A stretch of 64,000 nucleotides of DNA from Trebouxia sp. TZW2008 (Eukaryota; Chlorophyta; Trebouxiophyceae; Trebouxiales; Trebouxiaceae), in contig BDIU01000036.1 in NCBI GenBank assembly GCA_002118135.1, positions 310,001 to 374,000 on the forward strand, written 5' to 3'. The notes below the pieces were generated by a model, which saw only the letters and a list, made by a program, of their open reading frames with translations, was not told where the DNA came from and did no database searches. The translations under genes and the position numbers were made by a program. Of the stretch, positions 1 through 10,303 are shown in pieces; position 1 is the stretch's first letter, and each line of letters opens with the position of its first letter.

Positions 1-124
1 AAAGAGCAACGCCATTGGTAACCAAGCACTGCATTCTGACTGTATTGGTCCCTCTGAGTAAGGACAACTCGATGTAAGGACAAACTTCTTGGTAAAGCAG
101 GTATTACAAAGAGAGTTTACTGTA
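1..124. mobile_element. MITE-like element, copy 1 (cut by the window edge)
   Basis: The sequence closely matches the right part of the fuller copy at 16354-16530: the CTGCATTCTGACTG block, two copies of TAAGGACAA, and the end TTACAAAG...TTTACTGTA. The element ends in ACTG followed by TA. The left end lies outside the window. No coding capacity is visible. It sits just past the 3' end of the coiled-coil gene. Confidence 0.7.
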
Positions 125-212
125 TTTACGGATCAGGTGACATGCATGCAGCCCAAGCAGTCAGGGCATCCCACATATGAGTGCTGAGCACCTGGCTAGC
201 ACATAAAATTGG

Positions 213-3200
213 TCACCTGGAGCTTTCATTGTACAGCTGGCGATCAGTGTATGCAGAGGTGGGTCTTGGGGGGTCTTGGGGCTCCCTGTAGAAGTCTGGT
301 GAGGGGGCAAAGCTGAAGTCCTGGCGGCCTCTGGTCCTGTCAAGCACAGCAGCCTCCAACAAGCCACTGGACTCCAAGTCCAGCAGCTCTTGAGGCAGCT
401 CAAAGCGCCCTGTCACCTCCATCTTCTCAAAACCATCCTGCTCAAAACAAGGAACAGCTTCAGCTCAAGCTGCACCTGGGGCAGCATAAACCGCCCTGTC
501 CACTTGATCTTCTCAAAGTCGCCCTGCTCAGCAGTGCAGCATTTCAGAAGTTGCACAGTTGCTTAAGGATGCAGCTCAGCAGCCTCCAGCAAGCCACTGG
601 ACTCCAAATCCAGCAGCTCTTGAGGCAGCTCAAATCGCCCTGTCACCTGCATCTGCTCAAATGCGTCCTGCTCAAATCACAAGACGGCTTCAGTTCAATA
701 ACCACCTGGGGCAGTTCAAACTGCCCAGTCACCTCCATCTTCACAAAATTGTCCTGTGGCATTCGCATCAGCTTGACTGTGACCTGCTTGAAGATGTCAA
801 CTTTGCTGCGGGATGCTTGGCGTTAAAGGAACACGCAGAACAGACACAGCAGCAATATTTGCATTTCTGACAAGACACTGCCTGCAGACATTGACCAATG
901 CCAAAGTTCCTGCAGATGATTAGGACCAGACCAAATGATTGCCAGGCAGGGTCTAGATGCAGACCTTGAGCCAGGCCTCCTGCTGCAGGATGTCCTTGCG
1001 GATGTGCTGCATCTCCAGCAGCAGAGCCTGCTTCTGGGCCTCAATCAAGTCAGCTCTGGCCATCTTGTTGGCTGTCTTGCGGGACAGCTGCGCTCTGTTG
1101 GCCTCATCACGCTTTGCCTACATCATCAACACGTAGGTCAGCTGTTCTCCCTGTCAAAAGTGATGGGTTGAATGGTAGGCCTTATACTTGCAGCTTGCAC
1201 CCTGAAATGCCTTGGCTGTTGTGTCACCCAATGGCATGACAGCAAAGCACCTTATGAAAGTTATCATATCGCAGTTCATCCTTCATCCTGCACATTTCTC
1301 TTTGATGGCAGCATCAAGCATGTGGAGGTCATGACTGCTGCTGCTTTTGAGCTGATTGTGGGGGAGGGCACAGCAGACCTTGCTACTTATTGTGTGTTTG
1401 TGACATGCAAGGTTAACACTACAGATTTGGGCAGCAATGTGACACTCTGTGATATGGCATAGGACAGTGATATGGCATGAGAGACATGGCCTTGGGCACT
1501 CATGACAAATGGTGTGACAAAGCATGGTGTAATGCTGTGACACGCTGTGATATGGCATGGCAAGGACATAGCAGATAGCGCAGCTTGACGTATCAAATGT
1601 GGCATGAGGCATATTGCAAGGAGCAGGAGTACCTTGGCGTCCAGGCGGTGGCGGTAGACCTGCTCGCGCTGGCGAGCCTCCTGGCGGTGCTGCTCCCTCA
1701 CTGCCTCAGACTCCTCCTGCTTCTTCATCAGCTTCGCCTCCTCAGCAGCCTTCTTGCTCTGCAAAGTATGCCACCTCATCAGTGATTCCACAAGCGCCTT
1801 TCCTAATGCAGATTGTGCTTGGCATATCTAAGGAGCCAGTCGATAGTTGTGCTGCTGCAAGATGCAATGTGTACGCAAAGCTGGATTGTATAGCATAATC
1901 CCAGAGGTGAACAGTATCCCATGCTTACAGACAGTTTGCCTGGTGTCTGCCGCCCGACAGACAAGTCTGAGGCAGGCTGGCTGTGGATGCAGCATGAACG
2001 CCTGCTGAACATATTTGCTGGCACCCCAGGGGTCATATATACCTGATTTAATTTGCAGAACTTAAAATGCCAAAAATGCTGGGACATTTTGATGCTGATA
2101 GGCAGCTATGCTGGGCAGAAATGGTGGACTGATTGACAGTTACAATGTCTCTGCACTCAACATGCCTGGCACATTCTGGCTTATCCTACCTTCCGACGGC
2201 TTCTTGATGACACATGCAAACGCCAAGTTGCCGCATGCACTGTTACAAGCATTGTCGCCTGCTGCTTGCTGGCAGTTCACCGATGACCTAACCATTTGTG
2301 TGAGACACATGCCTGACTCAAGCCCATAGATCTCTTTGCTGTGCAGATTTCTGCTGTACCTGAAAGTATGCTGTCTTGTGCTGCAAGTCTAGTGCAGCTC
2401 GCTGCTGTGCCCGCTGGGCCTCCACAATGCGCCTGGCTTTGGCCTGAGCTCGCTCACTTTCACGAATCTGCCTGTCTGCCTCAACATTGCGCAGGTGCTC
2501 CTGTTGCAGTTCCTCCTTGGCCCGGAGTGCCTGCTTCTTCTGTTCCAAAATCTCCTCACTGCACACGACGTTGTACTGTGCTCATGTTGTGGACACTGCT
2601 TGAGCATTTGTCCCAACCAACAAGGATTGGCCCTTTACGAATCAGCACGTGGGTCATCTTATGCTTTGGTCCTGTCGAGTCCAATGCACATCTTGTAATG
2701 GTAGAAGTGAACACAGTCATCAAAGCTTCAGATTACATTGATAGTACTAGACATCTTTGTATTCCAGGCATAATGCACATGCATGTGCCACATTGGTGCA
2801 GCAGTCCTCACTTGTAAGTCTCAGCTGTATTGCACGCTTTGGCCAAACAGGGCATCGCCAGTAGGGATCTCACACACCTGATTGATGTCTGAACAACTCC
2901 AAATGTCAGAGAGGATGATCTGAAAAGGGTCTTGTAACACACCTTTTGTGGTGGACTTCTTCATTTCTGAGGGCTACCATCTGACTGCGCTTCTTGAGTT
3001 CAGTAGCCTGCTTCCTCTTCCTCTGCAAGGCTAGGGCGGCTTGCTGGTCCGCCTTGACCTGCTTGGCGTGATGAGCGGCCCTCACCCGGTCTGCATGCTC
3101 CTCAGCCGCAGCAGCCACCTCCAGCCGCCGCTTCTACAGAGACAGCACGTATACAACTATAGCAGCCTCTTGGTACAAGCAAACTTTACATCAGGTTGTT

Positions 3201-4198
3201 CTTGAAGTTGGCAGCCTGTTCCGTCAGGCTTGCAGATACTGACATGGCAGCCACAGCTGAAAACAACAATAGCATCCAAGGCAGCGGCAGCCCTATGTTC
3301 ACCAGAACATGCACATGAACAATTCAAAAAGACAAGAAGCAAAGCTGAGGCAGCTTTTGCTGGAGTTTTGATCAACAGCATGCTGTCAATTCCGATAACA
3401 ATCAATGCAAAAGGTTGCAGTGTTGAAGTATGCATGCTCACCTCAATGAGCTGCTCATGCCGTTGTTTGGCCTTGGCTGCCTGTTGCCGCTCCAGCTGTC
3501 GCTGCCTCTGTTGCTCTTCCTCCTGCTCTTGCTTGAGCTGCCAGGAGCGGTGCAAAGCAGCGGTGGCCTCACTGTGGCGCCGCAGCTGCTGGATCTTACG
3601 CAGTTGCCTGATGCGCTGTTGGTGAGCTGTGTGCAGCAGCTGATCCAGGCCCCTGACAAAATGACACAACTTTGATACACAGTCTAAGGATGCAGCCACT
3701 TGGCTTTGGTGGGTGCATCTGTACGTTCCAAGCAGCATGAGGGTTTAACAGTTGACAGTGAAGTATATTGGTCACAAATGCTATACCGAGTAGCATTGAG
3801 TATGCTGGCAGTTGAACGACTTGTAGGCTCTTCTAAAGATGCCCTGGCAGCTCCACTGGTTGACTCCTGAGCCAGGTCTTGATGATTTTCCAGCATGAGC
3901 ACCCTGCGTGCAACAGTCAAGGATGATTGTACATGACAGAGGACACGTTTGTCATGTGTAGCTGGTCTGCACACTGGAGCCAAACAGATGCAAGCCATCT
4001 CTGGCTAGCAGTAACTTCGACGCAGGTACCCTAAACCATGCATGCGATGTGCAGCTGGAATATTCCGTCGACGAACCTGGGCTGTTGAAATTGTCGCAGT
4101 GCGTTTGATGTGAGCGGACAGCGCAGGGCTCGCTTCGAGCTCGATGACTGGAGCTGAATGCCCACGAAGGCCGACTATGATGGAGCTTGAGCTTTCCA
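213..4198 (-). CDS. Coiled-coil protein of unknown function, first exon not located
   Basis: Exons join in phase (minus strand, approximate): 4030-4198, 3787-3903, 3442-3653, 2943-3133, 2360-2558, 1633-1758, 965-1117, 706-783, then short C-terminal exons down to the stop at 213. The central exons encode long, highly charged helices rich in Q, E, R, K and A, for example LRKIQQLRRHSEATAALHRS and KKAAEEAKLMKKQEESEAVR. This is typical of axonemal or centriolar coiled-coil proteins, but no specific family was recognised. The C-terminus carries four copies of a motif like FEKMEVTGRFELPQ. The frame at 4198 has no ATG and follows an acceptor-like AACGCAG, so a first exon should lie upstream, between 4200 and about 5150. 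Two candidate introns in the C-terminal region are only 38 nt long, which is suspiciously short. The gene is divergent from the kinase gene at 5394. Confidence 0.6.
346..760. repeat. Tandem duplication (two ~185-bp copies, 230-bp offset) in the coiled-coil gene
   Basis: The segment near 346-530 recurs near 576-760. The blocks starting AAGCCACTGGACTCCAA (361 and 591) and the CCTGGGGCAG blocks keep the same order and spacing. Each copy encodes two instances of the FEKMEVTGRFELPQ-like motif around a 38-nt gap. In the upstream-gene copy (about 570-667) the frame runs into TAA, so it may be a decayed exon or an alternative last exon. Confidence 0.75.
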
Positions 4199-5393
4199 CT
4201 GCGTTCTCTCAAACCCCATCAATGTCGTAAAGCCAAGGCATCAGGGCAGTACGGCCGGCTACTCTATTTTCGGGTTTACTATGGTGTTGCATTGGCTCTT
4301 GTCTGTGTACGCTTTAGGTATGCAACGCCCTGCGTGTGTTTGACGCCAAGCGTCAAATTCTCGTTTCTTGGTTCAGACGACCCTTTAGCCTCGTTACCGT
4401 GAAGACAGTATTGAGGAGCTGCCGGCATGCAGCACATCCATACAGTCACTGCCAATTTTTCGCGCGTTGCATGCTGCTTGCATGCTACGTGACAAAGCCA
4501 TCAGCCTGCGTATTACAGGACGCCAAACTCCAAGCACTTGAATCGTTTACCATTCTACTTTGCATTACATGAGTAGTCTGCATTGCCTGCCGCTAGCATG
4601 CTAGATGCCTGCAGCTATCTGATTGCTTACATTACGTCTGTTTGTGCTACATCTCCCTATGGCCATAAGGATAGAGTTTACTAGTACTTTCATTGCAGCT
4701 GCATCGAAAGACATCAGCACATGTCCAGTGCTTACAAAGAGATGATTGCACAGCGAGGCGCTCATGGCAGCGCTTGCGCTTTCACCAAGTGGAGCAAGAA
4801 GGTTTGCGTTGAAGCCATGCAAAGCAGCTACTTCCACCTGGACCAGGCAAATCCAGTCTAGGAAATCTGAATGTACAAGTAGGCAATTACGATGGTCCTG
4901 TGCAGCCCAAAGGACTTCAGTCAATTTCGCAGACTTTCGCCATGAGCTAGCTCGGAAGCGAACAGAAACTAAACTTGCGTTAGTTGAAAAATCTTTGTTT
5001 GGCGCCAGCCTGTCTTGTTGGCTGGCTTCAAGCTGCCGAAACTGACGCAATCTGACGCAGTGCGGTCTGTTTTTTAGCCTGACGCCCCATGCTTGAGTGC
5101 AGCGTATAAAGGCAAAGGTTGCCTGTTCAGCAGTGTGAACGCTCAGCAAGCTGCCAGACTGCTATTGTGATTCTCTCAAGTTCTCGAGGTTGCCGAACGT
5201 CGTTCAACAGCTGAATCCTGGTATCTGGATCGGCTGATCTATCAGCTTAGCGGGCACTCAGTTGTCAAGCAGCACTGACTGACATTACAGCAAAGGCTGC
5301 CGCACTCGGCTAGTTGCTTCCGTTGATTGTCCGTTGGCCCTTGGTCCGCTCCTCTCAGAAGTACTGCTAGGCAGCAAGAAGTCAGCTCAGGCT
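4199..5393. promoter_or_regulatory. Divergent intergenic region with TATA-like box
   Basis: This region lies between the coiled-coil gene (minus) and kinase A (plus). A TATAAA sits at 5105-5110, about 290 bp upstream of the kinase A ATG and facing it, so it is a plausible core promoter with a long 5' leader. The region probably also holds the missing first exon of the coiled-coil gene. A 182-codon open frame on the minus strand (4601-5149) resembles nothing known to me and is not called as a gene. Confidence 0.4.
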
Positions 5394-8300
5394 ATGGCAA
5401 CAGCGCCTGATGGCATTCCAGCAAGTCCAAAGACAAGGAGCCTCAACGCAAATCACCTCAACAGCCTTACGCGTGACACCAGTCAGAACAAGGCTAAAGT
5501 CAAGGCAACTGAAGATGTTATCATAGTCCCAAAGAGTTTTCTCCCAAAGAAGGGCAAGCGCCTCTGTGATGGCTACACTGTTGGCAAGGCCATTGGCGCT
5601 GGACTGCAGGCAAGACTCATGTGCTTGCAGCGTGCTGTCTCCTGGTGATGTCAGCTATCTTTCTTCTATCCTGTGCCTATTCTAAGGCAGCAATGGTGCA
5701 GGCTGGTGTGTATGAGCTGATGAGAGATGACGGTACTGTTGACAAGGTCAAGGTGCTGAAAGCCAAACATAAGTATGCCTTGATGACCAAGATGCAGCGT
5801 GAATGGGAAGTGGGCAGACGTATCAGCAGCCTCAAAAACCCTGACCGCGCCATGCCAGGATACATGAGCGTTGGCTCAGCTGTTTGCACTGAGACAGGCA
5901 ACTTCAAAGGCAAGTCTGCTATGACCTGATCACACTCACTTGATCACAGTGCATGCTGGTCTGCAGAGACAAATCAAACATTTTAGCCTACTCATCTGAG
6001 TTCTGGTCATCAACCACACTCAAAGCATTCATCTTACTCATCTGGATGCTGATTAATGAACACACTCAAGGCATTCAGCTTGCTCATTTGGGTGTTGGTC
6101 ATTTCACACATTCAGTAGTCAGCTCACTCATGACAGCTGGTCTCATTGAACAGTCTCAAACTAGTCAGCTTTTCCGTCTGGGTGTATACAGGCATGATCC
6201 TAGAGCGGCTTGACGGCAAAGACACAGCTAAACTGATTGAGAAACCCTCTTTTCATGACATCCACTACATCAGAGAGATGCTCTTTTCAGTTTTCTGTGC
6301 CCTGGATGTGTCTCAGAAGCAGTTAGGCTTCCATCACTCTGACATGCGTCTAGCAAACATCATGGACATAGGACCAGAGCCTCCTAGCATTGGTTCTGGA
6401 GCAAGCAAAGCAAGGGGTCAGCAGCCGCTCACATTTCCCAGCAAGAATGTGACTCATGGGGAGGGACCAGGTAAACACCGTTTTGGTCTTCTGCCACAAA
6501 CTCCTTTTGCAATTTTGCCTCTTGTCATTCATTGCCCCTCCTCATTTACTGCACCTGGATCTTCACATCTTGAGATAACTTGAAGCTGTGGTCTAACAGA
6601 AAGTTCTGTGGTGCAATTGTGCAGGGCCCATCATCAATGGCAGGCAGAAAAACGGTCTTGTATCAGGTCTGCTGCATTCACGGCTTTTTGGGCCTTTGCT
6701 TTGAGGCTGCCATGTTGTATGTCTGCTCATGACTGGTCTGTGTTGATAAGTTTTGCACAGTGTTATCGATATCATTTTATTTTTGTGATCAACAATGCCC
6801 AAGTCGACGCCCAGTCTGCAACAGTACTGAGCACAGGATTGCACAAGCGATTGAGCACAATGCTGTTGTAGTCAATGATACTGCTTGTCTGACATGCTCC
6901 TCATATGCAGCAGGTGTCATCAGCCGAAGCCTGCAGATCATTTTGAGTTGCTGTGATGCAGGTCCTGCAGCTATGGCAATGTCTCAGCCCAACAGAGGTC
7001 TGCCAGATCGAGGCAGTGGCCAGGCTTTTGAAAGTCAGCAAACACAGCCAGAGCCAGCTCTGCCTGGTCAGACAGATGTGCACAGCAATGGACAGACAGA
7101 TGTCCGCAGCAATGGCACGGAGCCTGCAGCTCACGCTGTACATGTGTCCAGCCCCTTTCAGCAACTCAGCATGGACAGGCGGCACAGCTGGGATGAGCCT
7201 CGCATGCATCAGGCAAGGGTGCTGGACTCTCTGGGGAATGAGCAGGCTCCAGGCGCCAACAGGCAGTTCAGCCTGGAGCTGACCACCTACGCTAGCATAC
7301 CTGTCAGAGACACGCAGTCAGGCTTCAGACCTCCTCATAGGTCAGCCACTTGTTGTCAAACTGTCTTCTGCTCAGATTGTTTACTGTGATGTAAGACAAT
7401 AAGAATATGTAGTCTTGCCATGCTGGCCGTGCCACGTGGGAAGCTGTCATGCATGGCAGGTCTTGGCCCCACAGAGCATCTTGTGCTTGAGGTTTTGTCC
7501 CTACAGAGCATCAGCTGCCACTGAGTTGATAACTACAAGCTGTCCAAGGTTGCAAGCATGCGCAAGACCCTGCTCCAGCATGGTCCTGCCTTTTATTTGG
7601 ACTCTTCCTTGTTATGTGTCCTGTGCACAGCCTCGTGTCACAACAGTATGTGCAGATTTCACATGCTTCCCCTGCCTGTTCTGAACAGTATACTCAGCAG
7701 TGACAGAATCTGTGCAGGTACAAGGTGATAGACTATGGTCTAGCAGATTTTGAGGCGCGATATGCAGCAGGCATGATTGGCGCTGCATCTGACAAGGGCA
7801 CACCTGACGCTCCTAAGGAGGAGACCTTCCGACAGAGGAAGAAGCGGGAACATGAGCAGGAGTCAAGCCCAGGCAGGACTAGGAGCATGCTGGGCATCAA
7901 GAAAAGCGTCATCCCCAAGGTGAGCCTTGTTCATTGTTGTTTGTCCAAGATGCTGAAGATCACCCCTTGATGTAGCTCCTGCTTGTATGCAGTGCTGCAG
8001 ATGAGTCCTGTTTGTGGTTGCTGGTTGCATGAGGTGCTGAAGGCACTCTTCATACACCCTTTATTCCATGCATACTTCTTCTATGAGAGGTGCATGACAT
8101 GCATCCTGAACCCACTTCTAGCCTGTGAAATGGTCTAAGGCCAGGCACATCAGCAGCAGTACAGCAGTCTTGGACTGGCTATTGCTTTTTCTGCTGGCTA
8201 TAGGTCACAGACGTCTTGAGCACATTCACTGCTAGAGGCATCATTACCACTCTTCTGTGATGTTTACCTTGACTGTGGTTCTCACGTCAGGTGTCAATCT

Positions 8301-9347
8301 TGGAGCGCACTTGGCGTTGGGCTTGGCGGCGCAAGGGTGATGTGTACCATCTTCTGTTTGACCTGTGCCGCTACGTGGATGGACGTGTCTGGCCTACTCA
8401 GGACAGGACAGATGTGCTGCTGTTCCTGTCTCTCATGCACCACGTCACAGGTACACCACTATGCATCATGTGCATGACACGATTGAATGACATGTGTATA
8501 CATGTCATGTACAGTACGACCTATTCAACGTAAGGACAATGCAAACGAGATTCCGTCTGCCTCTACAAAGATGCCTCTGGCTTGATACAATTGATACATG
8601 GACAATCTCTTGGTGACAAAAGCAGTCTTGACAAAGAGGAGTCACTGTAATTTGGTGTCAGCACGACTGCTGCGACAGGTGACTCATCCTTACAGTGGCA
8701 TGTGTTGCCTGACTGTCACAAAATGGCTTCTGGCAGATTGCATGTGCTGCAATGCTTCATTACCTTGATGTCTTTGTCAGTTCTTGCAGGCACACCATTG
8801 AAGGCCTGGTTTGCAGATATCAAGGGAGACCATCAAGACGATCAAGTGCTTGCTCACCAGCAGAAGTGCATGCCATGTGGCATTTTTGAACGCAACAATG
8901 GCCCTTGCCACATGGTCAGAGTGTCTGGTGTCAGGTATGCCTTGCTCTTGTTCTCCCGGTGACAGTGCAACAGCAGCATGTAAAAGTGTCGTCAAAGCAT
9001 GTCCCATTGCAAAGGCGCCAGCTATTGCTGGCATCTTTGCTTGCTAGATTGGCAGTGCTTGCAAGCCTTTGTTCAGCTTTGCATCTGCCAAGTTGTCAAA
9101 ACTGGTGTTAGCCTGCTGCACAGCATCATGTTGACTGCATGTAACTGAGCAGGCTGGTTGACATTGGTGTTGAGTATGCAGGCTACGTGGGTGGTTTCAA
9201 GCAAGGAATCCAGGTCTTACAGCAGCTGAGGTACTCACATCGCCATTCTTCAAGCCATGTTATGAGCAAAATTGGGCAGAAGGAGTGCGCAATGGTCCAT
9301 CTCAACTCAAGGAAATTCAAGAGGATGAAGCAGAGTGGCAAATTTAG
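5394..9347 (+). CDS. Divergent protein kinase A
   Basis: Eight exons join in phase: 5394-5609, 5702-5909, 6192-6470, 6962-7340, 7717-7919, 8291-8450, 8790-8934, 9182-9347 (TAG). Kinase features in order: a glycine-loop-like GKAIGAGLQAGV; a candidate ATP-binding Lys in VKVLKAKHK; a helix-C Glu in QREWEVGRRI; catalytic loop HHSDMRLAN with the HxD Asp and the Asn but Arg where most kinases have Lys; DYGLAD in place of DFG; KGDVYHLLFDL resembling subdomain IX; and the C-lobe ending TAAEVLTSPFF. A long polar insertion (exon 4) lies between the catalytic loop and the DYG motif. Introns 1 and 2 use GC donors (GCAAGA, GCAAGT). The paralogue at 10304-13709 keeps most intron positions. The metal-binding Asp and Asn suggest activity is possible. 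The family is not identified; CK1/VRK-like is a loose comparison only. A MITE lies in intron 6. Confidence 0.8.
5990..6140 (+). repeat. ~47-bp minisatellite (about 3 units) in kinase A intron 2
   Basis: Diverged units start TCATCTGAG, TCATCTGGA and TCATTTGGG. Each contains a CACACTCAA(A/G)GCATTCA-like core and ends near CTTACTCAT or CTTGCTCAT. The array lies wholly between exon 2 (ends 5909) and exon 3 (starts 6192). Confidence 0.6.
8510..8649. mobile_element. MITE-like element, copy 2, in kinase A intron 6
   Basis: The element begins TACAGTACGACC and ends AAAGAGGAGTCACTGTA, so it is flanked by TA with inverted CAGT/ACTG termini. It contains GTAAGGACAATG near the left end. The right end matches the copy at 16354-16530 closely, and the interior is shorter and diverged. 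It lies within the intron 8451-8789. Confidence 0.65.
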
Positions 9348-10303
9348 TGCCTCTGCAGCATCCTGTTGTGTTTATATAGTAGGGTACTTGTTTCATACCC
9401 TCGTTTGCAGCCAGACGGCAGTCTATACAGATATTCTGACTCAGTTCACATATCTCAGTTTGGCCCACGCTGATTTCATTGATGTGTTTGGTCCACCTTT
9501 CGCTTTTCAAAAGGTTTATAGTGTGTGCAGATTCTTCTTACCCCTTTTTTGTCAGTTTTAGCTATGTTGTGCCTGGCATCAAGATGAGACTGAGCTGTTG
9601 TAACACTGGTGTCAGCAGCATCCACACTGGTTAGTCTAGAGCTGTCAGAGAATTGCAAGCATCAGAAGTTTTGCATTGTACAAGCCCACTGGAATATACA
9701 TAGCAGAAGAGACATGCCAGCCTGTCCAGTCATGTTCAAATAGTGCGGGGCCCTGAAGAGACATTTGGGCACTGCTACATATTGCACAAGTGCAACCTGA
9801 CTGCTTTTTGGCTGGTAGGGTTTATCTGCTGAGTACAATTTAAGAGAACTTGAAAACCGTCTGGCAGTGCACTGTCAGAGCCAAGCAAGCACATTGCATT
9901 TCCAAACAAGCATTGATTTAATGTAGACCATGAAAGCATTCAAACACGTCAGACATAAGTGGTAACTGCTTATCTTCTGCCAGTGAATGCGACACAAGCA
10001 AATGTCATTGATGGAAGCAGCTACCACTGAAGATATGTCACTACAATTGTTCCTCACCAGAGCTAGCAACATGGCAATCTTCTGAGGACAAACATATTGA
10101 TACAGAGAGTCAACGGCAGAAATCTGCAAAGACATGTGTATCTTGGCCAGATACACAAGATCATGTCGCACGATGTGGTAGAGCACAACTCATGCATCGC
10201 ACCGATTGTCTGCAATTCAAAGATTGGCCTTGGAAAGAAAACGGCTGCACAGACCTGTCATAACATGCTCTCGCGCCCACTCTGCCTCCAGTTCAGCAAA
10301 TTA
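9348..10303. other. Intergenic spacer between convergent kinase genes
   Basis: This holds the 3' flanks of kinases A and B. A TGTAA near 9598 could serve as an algal-type polyadenylation signal for kinase A. No further gene or repeat was seen. The short open frames lack family motifs or a consistent splice pattern. Confidence 0.4.

Noticed and set aside
1387..1612. Cys/His-rich minus-strand frame near 1.3-1.6 kb
   Set aside because: Arises from repetitive TGTGACAT/GGCATG-rich intron sequence; the neighbouring coiled-coil exon ends at 1633 with a good donor.
4601..5149. 182-codon minus-strand open frame
   Set aside because: No recognisable motif. It overlaps the likely promoter and leader of kinase A. 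It may contain the missing first exon of the coiled-coil gene, but no donor/phase could be fixed.
7681..8000. Reading kinase A as a CK1 or VRK family member
   Set aside because: The DYGLAD motif is suggestive, but the catalytic-loop Arg and missing family signatures do not support a specific family name.
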